Below are positions 25,210 to 42,358 of a stretch of 64,000 nt of DNA, one piece after another. The position numbers were made by a program, and so were the translations under genes. Numbering within the stretch: position 1 is the first letter of the stretch; each line of letters opens with the position of its first letter. Location of the stretch: the NCBI GenBank assembly GCA_019914995.1, contig CM034127.1, positions 7,130,001-7,194,000 of the forward strand, written 5' to 3'. The notes under the pieces were generated by a model, which was not told where the DNA came from, ran no database searches, and saw only the letters and a program-made list of their open reading frames with translations. This DNA comes from Acanthochlamys bracteata (Eukaryota; Streptophyta; Magnoliopsida; Pandanales; Velloziaceae).

Positions 25210-27184
25210 TGTTAGATAAACCTACAAGATCAACTCAAGTAGGAATTTAGATGATATGCTCAAAAAATTTTATTAACAGAAGTTCCTATAGGTAGCAGCT
25301 ATGCAGTTGGCTTTGTGTATGATAGGTCCTGCAAAGAGCTATTAGTACAACAGATTTTATAGTAAGTATATTTAACAGTAAATTAAAGCAATTCAGGTGA
25401 TTTACGTGGTTCAGCAAACCTGTTTGCCTACATCCTTGGGTGCTCACAAGAGCTAAAGCTTCACTAAACTTTTAATAAGCTACACACATCAAGAGTCACC
25501 AAGCACACTTGCTATTATGCGTTTTCTCACACATGAAACCCTTTCAGAGCCGACTGGACACACACGTCCCTTTGGCTGAATAGCTAACCTTATTATAAAG
25601 TCAATGAACACCTACAAGCCTCCTACCGAGCCTCTTCCAAGTGCTCCAAACACTTATCCTCTGTTTTACAAAAATTTTATTAACACAGGTTAGGCATAAG
25701 ATCAATCTCAAAGCAAAAATAAACTTAAATAAGCAAGTTGAGATGATCTAAAGGCTGCTAGAAAATGTGTTCAAAAAATTGATCCTAGAATTTGTGTAAT
25801 GCTCTTTTGTTCATCCTAGAATTTCTTAATGTTTTTCCCTTATTCTTGTGTTCTACACTTCTTTTTCTTCTTATACCATTTCTACTTGCATGGCTGAGCT
25901 TGTGGTGGTCTTCCCTTCGCAAATCTTCTCGTTGGAGTCTCTGAGTCAATAGCAAATTTCAAGATGGTTTTCTGTTGGAGTCTTCTTGTTCCCTGACGGC
26001 TATTGTTGAAATGTCCAGCAGTTTTCCAATTGGCCCTTGGTTTCATTTAGCTAGTTTAGTGCAAGCTTTTCCATTAGCAATAAATGCAAGAGACAAGGAA
26101 ATTCAAAACTCCCACCTAACTGCAGCCCACTTGCTCCAGCTGCTCACTTGCTTCAGCTGACATAGTTACTTTTATTTGATGTGGATCCCAGTAAAATTAT
26201 TTCTTGCTTTCCGACTTGGAGCTGAGTTGGATAGTGAATCTCCTTTGTAAATTGATTGATTAGGATGATGCTCTTCCCATGGGCTAGCGAAGCTGTTGAG
26301 TTGGCTTGAGTTCCAGAGCTTGCTATTCACCTTCATGACTAAAATTTGTGTTCTTCAGTGACTAGACATGAAGGATGAATTGTTGTTGATCTTCCCACTT
26401 GTATTAAGATAATCATCTTAGCATAATTCCTTCTTAGAGGAAATCTAATTTTGAATGGTAAAAGCATTCTTCTTATCAGCTAGGCGTGGTTCTAATTGCT
26501 ACATGTATTGTGTTCTCTGTCTTCTCTTGTTGTGATTCTTCGTGATTCTTGATGTTAACTTATAGCTAGTATGTTCTTCAGTAAACCTTCAAAGTTCGAC
26601 TTGAAATGGTTGAGAAAATCTCGAACAAATCGCATCTGAAAATTAGCTCCAGCGTTGTCTGAAAATTTCTGCAACTAACTGTTTTGGATTTTCTACCAAT
26701 CTTTCACGATTTTTCCGGACTTATGTAGATGCCGATTTGTTAAGCTCTTAGGTCAATGTTGTTGAGTGCATGATCCTGTAACTCTGATAAGAACTTTGGA
26801 GCAAGATGGAATCAATAACATGTTTGAATCTATCTCTGAAAGGTGTATGTTGATCATGATGGCTTGGGTTAACTATTTGATCCATGCAGCAATGAGACAG
26901 CAGCGATAGCTGGCTGCTTTCGGTAGGATTTTCTGTTTAGCTAATGCTCTGTTTCTTCAACACTCTATTAAATCTGCTTACTCTATTTCCACACTCAAGT
27001 TTCGCATTATAGTTTGCTCAATTGAAAATCTACCATACATGTAACTAGGTATTCATCTGCTATATCTATGATGGTTCTTCCTTGTAAAAATCTGCATAAC
27101 TTATGTTAAATCGTTAGTCCACCATAATTCATAAATTATAATTCTTAATTATGTTATCATCAAATCAACCTTCGGGTTCCAATA
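25210..27184 (-). repeat. Complete Sirevirus LTR (element 2, 5' LTR), 1975 bp
   Basis: The plus-strand left end is TGTTAGATAAACCTACAAGA, next to the primer site. The right end is TTCGGGTTCCAATA, where the terminal CA has decayed to TA. The interior shares its whole layout with the LTRs at 40183-42358, 52961-55014, 36935-38868 and 55557-57621. A TATAAGAAG motif on the minus strand near 25870-25880 is a plausible LTR TATA box. Confidence 0.85.
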
Positions 27185-28513
27185 GTATTGAATTAATTTG
27201 TTAATTTTCATAGTATTGAATGATTAAAGCAAAAAAGAAAGAAATCAACCTCTGGAGAAAAGAAAATTAGTCTAATAAATTGAAGCAAATACATTGAGAC
27301 TGATGTATACATAGATTATAAAGTCTGTAGCTAAAATTTTCTACTTTCGTATATATCAATATAGATATGCACAAAAAAAAGGACAGAACTCCATCGATCT
27401 TCATCTAAAACTACACAAGAATCTACACAGACTTCCATTATTTTCACGTATAGAATTAACCGAAACTCCAATCCGCAATTCCAAATTAATGGAAGCCAAA
27501 ATTTGAAATTGTAAAAAAATAAAACAAACTTGAGTTTGTTACTGAACCATCTGATGATCATCTTTACATACATATCAGTGCACCATGACTGCTCAAGAAG
27601 CTCGATCCCGAAAATCACAGTCGGTGAAATTCGGAACTAGTCACTATTTGGAGCCTGGCCGCATCTGCCTGTGCAGTAGATCAAACTGTAGGACATGACA
27701 TTGTAGTGAGAACAATAGCACCTGATTTTAGTGACTGCAAACAACTGACCATCCATATTCTGTACTCCTAATGGATTGAAGAGCCTTCATGTGTACAAAA
27801 AGTTATTCATACCTGTGCAGTTTAGAAATGCTTGAAAAACATCATCTAACTAACACAAAGCTACTTAAAGACTACACCAAATTGCAAATGGATGGTTTTG
27901 TGCTCTCATTCAATATAGTCGTCTCATGGATCAGTCTATCGGCATCATGCAGTTAAAGGGCACATAAAATATGACATTATACTCGTATGATCATATTATG
28001 TTTTTGTTGTAGTGAAGACAGTCAACAATGGTTCTGATATCAACTTCAATGTTTAAAAGGAGGTGATATTGTCCTCACACAAAGATTGTTTAATAGAGTT
28101 ACTATTCAACGTTGTTATTCGAATTCTCCTTTCGATTTGTGTCCATTACATGATTTAATAATTATGTTTTTTTTGTTTTGAACTGAGTTAGTAGATATGA
28201 GGATCTTGTTACTTATTGCAGTTTACTAAGATTGTAACCAATTTAAGTTAAGAAATTGAGAATGTAGATAAGGTGTCCTAATGGCTATCTAGTATCTGCT
28301 GGCATCATTTGGTTATTTGCACCTCTTCTTTCTACGTACCTCTCCTTACATGTGCAGGTTTTGTACTTGGATGCATTGGACAAGACAAGATAATTGGATG
28401 CAGTGCTTACACTAGCTTAAGGCTTTGACCGGCTAGTCTAAGGATATTGCTTCTCCAATTTATATGCTTGACTAGAAACTTAGCTATTGGATTAAATACT
28501 TGTAACAATAATT
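27185..28513. other. Intergenic, nothing recognised
   Basis: Both strands were read. The longest open frame (27331-27618, minus) has no family resemblance and biased Phe/Leu/Ile composition. A hAT element follows at 28514. Confidence 0.5.
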
Positions 28514-29082
28514 TAGGGGTGGCAAATTTCGACCCGATCCAAAAACCCGATCCGAAACTGATCTGAAAAAATTGGGTTCGGGTCAAACCTTAGTCGGGTT
28601 TGGGTCGATTTCGGATCGACTCGAAAATAACCCCAAAAATTTAAACGGATTCGGGTTGATCCGAAAATGACCCGTTTAACCTGTATAACTATTTATATAG
28701 TATATATTACTTAATAATTATATAAAAAAAAAGCAAAAAATTTGAATTTAATTTATATATATATTTTTTTAATTTATCTTAATTTTAACTAATTTTTATT
28801 TAATTTATAAATTTATCAAAATTAATATTTTTTCTTTTTAAATATATCATAATTAATAATTTTGATATATTATTATTAAAAATTAATATTTATAATTTTT
28901 ATTTAATAATTTAATTATTAAATGGGTCAACCCGAATTTGATCCGGTTATAAATAGGTTAGATTAGGGTTGACAATTTTGACCCATATAAATAAATGGGT
29001 CGGGTTAGGATTGAACAATTTTGATCCGATTATTATATGGGTCGATCCGGAACCGACTCATGAACCTATATTGCCACCCCTA
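28514..29082. mobile_element. Non-autonomous hAT element, 569 bp, same family as 9990-10847
   Basis: Ends TAGGGGTGGCAAA and TATTGCCACCCCTA. The perfect 8-bp target duplication is CAATAATT at 28506-28513 and 29083-29090. The subterminal parts again carry GACCCG/GGGTCGG-type blocks in inverted orientation; the middle is almost pure A/T. It has no coding capacity. Confidence 0.9.
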
Positions 29083-29289
29083 CAATAATTTGATTCAAGC
29101 AAGTTTTCTATGTTCAATACATCTCCAATTTGTAAAAATTCAACAGGTCTTTATATGTTTTTGATTAGTCAAATGTTGCTGATGTATATCTTCCCAAGCT
29201 ATGTAGTTTGTTCTAATTTTACTAACACTGACTTTTATATGTTTCAAGAAATTTTTTCTTTAGGGGAAAGTGAAAGTGTAAAATAAAAC

Positions 29290-29472
29290 TTAATAACTTT
29301 GATTATTAAATAGGTCAATCTGAATTTGACTCGATTATTAAATATGTTTGGATTAAGGTTTGACAATTTTGACTTGTAAAAATTTATAAATTGAATTATG
29401 GTTGAATAAAGTTATCCGATTATTAAATGAATTGATTCAAAATTGACCCACTAATTCAAATTGCCACCCCTG
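29290..29472. mobile_element. Degraded end of the same hAT family
   Basis: It matches the right part of 28514-29082 (AAATAGGTCAATCTGAATTT, GACAATTTTGAC) and ends AATTGCCACCCCTG at about 29472. The left end and target duplication are not recognisable. Confidence 0.65.
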
Positions 29473-30947
29473 CTCTAAACAATGTTTTGTTGTTCAATTT
29501 GGTTTTATTTAGAATATGTCCTACTTTAACTAGGATATGAGCAGTTAATGACCTATTATGCTATCAAGAAAACATGTAAAACATATCTTGTTTAATACAT
29601 GTATTTAAATAATATGAAGTACAAAGAATCAAAAGTTGAAGTAAGATTCTTAAATTAAGTGAAATATATTATTTTAATAATAGCGAGTACACCGTAGCAT
29701 TGCTTCAAGAAGAAACAAGTTTGTTCAGATCGTTGTCCTAGGTTCTCCAAAAAATATAACCTATCCGTTAGTGCATATCCAGCTAAGTAGTTTCTATTAC
29801 TGAAAAACTTTTAAGAAGACTCAATTAATCCATCAACCAACTATTTACCATATTAGTAGAGTAAGCACTCACACGATTGAACTGAACAATATGAGAATCT
29901 ATTAACTTGTTGTAATTTGCTCCATCTACCAAAAAGTAGTACATAACCGTCATCAACTAGCCGAGCACTTTCTTCAATTTCGCAATGGTGCCTGCAAATT
30001 ATGGATTTCACTTTTACCAGGACCTACTTTTCTATCTGAGAATAAAACTTTTACCAGGACCTAAGTATTTGCAAGTGAAGAACTAATATGTACACTTTAG
30101 CAATTATAGGGCATCCCTTCCTTATTTAACCGGTAGCGCATTCTATTAGATTCATCATATCCCAGTGCAGAACTAATATGTGCATTGCCCTTATGTAACT
30201 AAATTTGGGAGGTAATGGTAGCAATTGTAGGCGCACGGTATCGCCTCGATGCTAGCTGCATGGTTGCTCTTGGACCGTATTTATGAGGGCAGGCCTCTGT
30301 GCACATATAATAGAATTTGCTACGTACTTCAAGCAATAAAGGCTGAACTTGTCAAATATATGATAAATGGTAAATCTCAAAGAAAACAAGCATGATTGTC
30401 TACAGTTGCGGAAGGATTTCAGCTCAGCTGCCAAAAAAACGAAAAAATAGAACGCCAAAAAAAGTTTATAAAAAAATGTTGCGGAGAATAGTTTTTCCAA
30501 CTTGCAGCTTTCAGCATACTTACGTGTACTTTATCCTTGATATTTTCTCCTTCATTCATAACCTAATTAGTAATGTATTAGCCGGACGAAAGCTAATATA
30601 CTAACATCTAAGAGCACCATACTTATACTCGTGTAGAAATTTGGAAAGTCATTCTGGTCACCTTTGCTCAGTGGTTGCACTAACAGAGAGTGCCATCACC
30701 AACCATTACACCATAGAAATTTCAGTTATAAAAATTAATACAACTATAAGCTGCAGAAATTCATTAAGCTTACAGAGTCGATAAATGATGCTAATCAGCA
30801 GCCCAAAATTTTCCCTTAATAAGCAAGCACACATTATGCCGCTTATCAAATAATAAAAAGCTCATTCGTTGCACAACCAGGATATAAATATATTGGATAT
30901 TGGAGTGACCAAACTAACCAGGAAGTAGAAAACCAAGCTAGATATGA
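29473..30947. other. Intergenic and 3' flank of the synthetase gene
   Basis: No gene was seen. The part nearest 30948 must hold the 3' UTR of the minus-strand gene. AT-rich candidates for poly(A) signals lie near 30840-30900 but none can be singled out. Confidence 0.5.
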
Positions 30948-36613
<5,666 letters not shown>

Positions 36614-36740
36614 GGTGACGGAAATAGATAGAGACAAGAACGAGAGAGGTTTTAGATGATGATAATAATAAATTAAATTAAGAAAATAACCGACAACCAA
36701 TAAGAGCAAAGAATCTGACTTCAGTGTGGACTACCTAAAG
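36614..36740 (-). promoter_or_regulatory. Putative 5' UTR and core promoter of the synthetase gene
   Basis: Just upstream of the start is a CT-rich minus-strand leader (CTCTCTCGTTCTTGTCTCTA), typical of plant 5' UTRs. An AT-rich AATTTATTATTATC element near 36665-36680 could serve as TATA, and an inverted CCAAT box lies at 36697-36701. The transcription start is not determinable from sequence alone. Confidence 0.35.
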
Positions 36741-36934
36741 GCAGATTAGATAGAAAAACTTCTGGAACGAATATTAATTTGAGGCGGCTTGCTTTGAGCT
36801 AAATGCGCTGATTCTTTGATTTTTACATGACTTGTGTGGGATGATTCCACTGCATCGCACTCGCGAGAGCCGAAACATTTTCAGAGTGATTATAAAAATA
36901 TTTTAAATGTAAGGGATGATCGAAAGTAAAGTGG

Positions 36935-38868
36935 CATGATCCAAATCAATCACAATGCAAAAATAAACTTTAAGTGGGATGATAAAAAAACTGCTAAAAA
37001 ATATGTTCAAAAGATTGATCAGCTGTAATAAAATCATCTCTATTTGAAGAATTTTTTTCTGTATAATGCTTGCTCATTCCTCTTTGAATTTTGTAGTATT
37101 TTCTTTTGTTGTTTTTGTTCCGTAACTCTTTTTCTTTTTATATCATTTCTGCTTGTGGATTAGAACTTGCTGATGTCTTCCCGTTGCAAATCTGTCCATT
37201 GGAGTCCCTCTCAGTCAATAGCAAATTTTGAAATAGTTTTTCGTTGTTGCACTGAAACACACATTCTTTGATGGCGGTTGATGAAAATATCCAGCAGTCT
37301 TCTTGTTGCCTTATGATTTTATTTAGCTAATTTAGTGTAATCTTTTTCATCAGTATTAAATGTAAGGGAGAAAGAATTCAAAACTCCTGCTTGATTTTTG
37401 CCCACTTGCTCTTTCTACCCACTTGCCTCAGATAATGTGACTTCTTTTATTTGGCGTGCACCTAGCAACTTATTTTCTGTTTTCTAACTTTAAGCTAATT
37501 TGGATGGTAAATCTCCGTAGTAAATTTGATGATGTGGCTAACTTTGTTGGGCTTGCTTAACTATCTACTAACTAATGAGCTTGAACTTGTTCTTCAATGC
37601 TGTGGTGACTCAAATATAACTCAATTTTGTGATGCAAAATTGTAACAATATAGTGGACTTATTGTATAATATTTTTTTATGATTAAATTTGTAGTTTTTT
37701 TTTTGGAGGAAATTTGAAATCTGAATATTAAAAATATTTCTGAATTGTTAGCAAGACATGGTTCTGATAGCTACTTCTTAATCTCTTCTTCTTATGATTT
37801 TTTATAGTTCTTGATGTGAATTTGCAGCTAATATGTTCTTCTGTGAATTTTTAAAATTTGGCTTCATAAGGATGTGAAAATTTTGATCAAACTGCATCCG
37901 AAAGTTGGCTCAATATTTTTGCAAGTCATTGTTCTACAACTCATTTTTTGTGTTTTCTTCTAATGTTTCACGATTTTTCTAAAATTGTGTTGGTCGTGAT
38001 TTGATGTCCTATTAGATCCAATCTTGTAGTGTGTATGTTACTCTAACTCTGATGAAAAGTTGGAAACAAGAATAGCATGTTTAGATCTATTTCTAAAAGG
38101 TGTATGCTGATCATGATGACTCGGATTAGCTGTTTGATGCATTCAACAGTAAGACAGCAGTTAGGTGCCTTCCGTAGGATTCGTCTAGTTTGCCAATATT
38201 CTATATTTGCGCTCTGTTTTTGCATATAGATAGCAACCCGATAGCTGACTATCACGTGACTGTATGCTCCTTTGTCTGTGTGATCTCTATTCATGCACCT
38301 CTGCAGGAATGCCGCATATATGTATCAATAGGTAGTTAGCTGTCAGGTGACTGTCTACTTTTCGTAAGCGAGACTAGGCTCTTTCGAGCTGCTCAATCGC
38401 CCCTCTATGTAATTCTTCTGAATTTCAAATAGTACACAAAATCCTCTGTTTTCGATTATCTAATAAATTAGTTAATGAAAGTAGATTAGCTTAACATTAA
38501 TTTCACAACTTCCTTGATCTCTTCCCAAACCAAACGTTAATTTTTGGATTCATTTGGCTCTCACGCAATTATTTATTTCCTTTTATGGGCATTCCTATAG
38601 TGTTTTTCTAATGTAATGAGCCTACCCTCTCCTCTCTTTTCTGTTTGTATTCAAAGATATGAAACTAATATAAGACCAAAATATTAGGAGAACTCTTCGG
38701 ACTAGACAAAAAAATCTATAATTGGCAATAAAGTTCTTTTTGTAGTCTGTAGATGAGACTTCTCTATGATGATCTTTATATCTTCAGCTGAAATCATTAG
38801 TCCACTATAATTCATAAACTATAATTCTTAATTATAGTTATCATCAAATCAACCTTGGAGTTCCAACA
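36935..38868 (-). repeat. Truncated Sirevirus LTR upstream of the synthetase gene
   Basis: It follows the LTR family from the GCAAAAATAAACTT and TGTTCAAAAGATTGATC region through the CATTAGTCCACTATAATTCA block to TTGGAGTTCCAACA at 38868. The left about 500 bp, including the TG end, is missing. No element interior borders it. Orientation equals that of the synthetase gene, whose start codon is about 320 bp away. Confidence 0.75.
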
Positions 38869-40182
38869 AGTTTAATAAATTTTAAAAAATTAAAAATATA
38901 AACAAATTATACACTTTAAAATTTTATATATATAATTTTTATTATTTTTCAAAATAAAAAAATAAAAATATTTTTTAAATTTTCAAAATATAAAATTTTT
39001 AAAATTTTTAATTTTAAGTACTTCCAAACATCACTATTATTATGTCTCTTACTGGAGCAAGCACGGGTATCCAAGGAAAAGCTCAAGCTATCCATTCTGT
39101 GAGCTACAAAACAACTTTTCGAAGCCAATCCTAATAGGTAATACATACATTTCAAAAGTAAGCCTTAGAGGACAATTTTGAGTAACAAGACCACGCTTAT
39201 AACTCATGCTAGCCCTCCTTTTAGATACAACATCATTTCAAGCATAAGTTTCTCTTTTATTTTGCCACTTTAGACTAGTTAGCTTTATATAGAATTGCTC
39301 AAACTTAATATCTGACCATACACTTGTGCACTTCCTGGGTGCTCAAAAGCTTTATTGTATACAAGTACCTCCACATGGTTACTAGATACGAATTTGATTC
39401 TTACATCCCTAGATATGTAATATGATTTTATATAGTCACTTATTGTGGCATATGTATATGATATCAGCTAATAATACAAAATGGTAGCTATTTGATATGA
39501 CTTGAGACTTTTCCATTGTGATATGTGTATTAATGGGCAAGATGCCAGTAATAAGCTATCTTGCAAAAATATGGGTTGATGCATATGCATGGATCCCATT
39601 ATTTTCGTGCACTTCATACCTAACCGTGCACCTTATTCATTCGTAAATCCTTCTTTTCTTAAGGAAGGGTGGACTCGTACCTTATTTCTCCACCCTGTGC
39701 ACCTTTTCCAACTTTTCCTATGGACTTAGCATTTTTGCAAGTAGTAAGTAGTAGGTACTACAGGGATGTAGTGGCTGGCAAGCGAATTTAGAAGTTCTTT
39801 GCACTTGAACATAGAGAGGTTCTATATCTTGAGCGACTTACTTCGTCTCTAGGTACCATATGCTTTGGACTTATGCATTCATTTTGCTTATATAATACTT
39901 TTGTGGTTGTAGTAAAGATCTTTATGTGGAGATGCTATTATCAACATCTTGTAGTTATGAATATTTTCTAGTGCACGAGTATTTGGGTAGTTAGTTCATA
40001 TATTTTGAGCATTATGGGCATATGCTTTATGTGTTTCTTTTATATATATACTGATGTGTGGCCCCTTGATGTTCTATGTGAATGTACCGGGTGAGTAGCC
40101 TCAGTTATATTATCCCATTTCTTTGTGAAACTTCAAATTGTGAGAGATTCTATCGGAGTTTCATCTGATCTTAATAATTCTA
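38869..40182. other. Intergenic, nothing recognised
   Basis: The first about 160 bp are extremely AT-rich and end TTAAGTACTTCCAAACATC, resembling one end of the MITE in intron 1 of the synthetase gene. The remainder shows no frame or repeat boundary. The TTCTA target duplication of element 3 is at 40178-40182. Confidence 0.5.
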
Positions 40183-42358
40183 TGTTAGATAAACCTGTAA
40201 GATCAACTCAAAAGTGGAAAGGTGAATTGATAATTAAAAATTTTCGATTAACAAAAGTTCCTACAGGTAGCAATTCAATCGCCAGTTGTGTGTATAATAA
40301 GTCTTGTAGAAGTTGTTAGCATAGCAAATTTCATAGCAAGTTTAACTAAAATTCAAAGCAACTCAGGAGATTTACGTGGTTCAGCAAACCTCTTTGCCTA
40401 CATCTATGGATGCTCTATCACAAGAGTTGAAGCTTCAATAAATTTTAACAAGCTATAGCTACTAAGAGCAAAGTGCTTCACCAAGCACACTTGCTCTTAT
40501 GGGTTTCCTTACACAAATAACCCTTTACAGTCTCCTGGACACACACGTCTCTCTGACTGAAACAACTAGCCTTGTTACAAAATTTATGAACACCTACCAG
40601 CCTCCTGCAGAGCCTTTCCTTCAAGTGCTCCAAGTACTTAACCTTTGACTTACAGAAATTAAAAACAATACAAATTAGGCACATGATCTATCCCAAGCAA
40701 CAAATGAACTCAAGTGAGCAAGTGAAATGATAAGAAAGTATTGCAAGTGATGTTGTCTCTGTATGCTGAGATAATATGTAGTGATGAGCAATGTATAGGC
40801 ATTTTTGGCTTCTCTCATTGAATGCTAGAGTATGCTTCCTTTTGTTTTCTTTTATTGTCTCACTATTTTTCTCTGCTCAGCATCACCTCTGTTTCGTGAC
40901 ATCTTTTATCTCTTTTATCTGCTCTTTCTTACAAGTCTTGCAACTTGGATTTTAGCCGTTTGAAATCTTTCCGTTGGTGCGTACTCGCTTGCTATCGTGC
41001 GAGTGTTTCTTTCCGTTCTGCTCTTCGGTGCTCCCAAGTCTGAAGAGATGACTTCTTCGTGAAATGTCCAATGGATTTTAGGTAGGCCATCTTTTTGCAT
41101 TTAATTCATCTCAGCTGAATTACAATTTGAATTTCTGGCAGCACTGAAATGCAAGACTTCGCTGAATTTTATATTGGTAGTGCATTCTCTAACCCTACTT
41201 GCAAAATTTCTTTCTTGTTGTGGCCCCCAGTTGTTCAAACTGGATTATAGTGAGAGACTAGATCACTACAAGACTGTTGATCAGCTTCATGTTCTCTCCG
41301 CTGGCTTGTGGTGCTATAGGGAAGTTTGGGTCTGTTTGGCCATTTGTCAACCTCTATAATTGAACTTGTTCTACAATGGTGTGGTGCCTCAATGTAACTC
41401 AATCTTGTGATGCAATATTGTAATAAAATAGTGGATTGGTTGTATGCTATCTCCTTATAATTGAATCTATGATTTCTGCTCAGACGAAAATTGAAGTGTG
41501 AAAATATAAAGCGTTTTTGAATCGTCAGCTACCATGATCCTGATAGCTACTTTGCATTGTGTTCTTTGTCTTCTCTTGTTGTGACTTTTCGTGATTCTTG
41601 AAGTAAATTTGTGGAGAGTATGTTCCTCAATGAATCTTCAAAATTGAGTTTCAAGTGGATGATAAATTCTTAATCAAACCACATCTGAAAATTTACTTCT
41701 AGCAATGTCTGAATTTTGCATCTCACTATTTTCTGAATTTTCTTCCATGCTTCCAAGATTTTTCTAGACTTGTGTAGACGTCGATTTGTTAAGCTCTTAG
41801 GGCAATGTTGTTGAGCGGATGATCCCTTAACTCTGACGAAAATTTTAGAGCAAGATGGAATCAATAACGTGCTTGAATGTATCTTTGAAAAGTGCATGCA
41901 TTATCATGATGGCTCGGGTTATCTGTTTGATCCATGCAGTAGTGACACAACAATTAGGTAGCTGGCTATTAGGTGGCTGAAGTTTGTAGTCCTCTGTCTG
42001 TCCTCTATTTTTTGGCTACGGTTATGCACCTCTTAAGCAATTCTGCACATAGGTAGCAACCATGTAACTGACTGTTAGGTGGCTGAAGTTTGTAGTCATG
42101 TTTGTTTATGCTTTGTTCTTTGGCTACTATTCGTGCGGCTCTGAAGAAATTTCGCATATAGGTAGTAAGCAACTATCTAGCTGTTAGGTGAATATCTGTA
42201 GATAAAGAGTCTCTTTATGCTATAGCTTGCTTGTCTGATAGGTGAAGGATAAATTTTGTTTATGAAATCCTACAGAATTTGATTCAAATCAATAGTTCAC
42301 CATAATTTATAAACTATAATTCTTGATCATTGTTATCATCAAAATTAATTTTGGGGTT
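40183..42358 (-). repeat. LTR of element 3 (3' LTR by transcription direction), about 2.18 kb
   Basis: The left end is TGTTAGATAAACCTGTAAGA. At the right end the terminal CCAACA is deleted: GGGGTT runs straight into ATCTCC, the polypurine tract read in reverse. It is closely similar to 52961-55014, for example AATATGTAGTGATGAGCAAT at about 40772 and 53460. Confidence 0.85.

Larger units (their letters stand above)
18275..27184 (-). mobile_element. Non-autonomous Sirevirus relative (element 2)
   Basis: Read on the minus strand: complete LTR 25210-27184, primer site 25196-25207, gag 23340-25160, a protease/integrase remnant at 22400-22940, a 3-kb noncoding region, a polypurine tract and a partial second LTR ending at 19377. 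Reverse transcriptase and RNase H are absent. The right edge reads CCAATA (from CCAACA) followed by GTATT at 27185-27189. The matching left duplication cannot be seen because the left end of the second LTR is missing. Confidence 0.75.

Noticed and set aside
27331..27618. 95-codon frame on the minus strand
   Set aside because: Low-complexity hydrophobic composition in intergenic DNA; chance frame.
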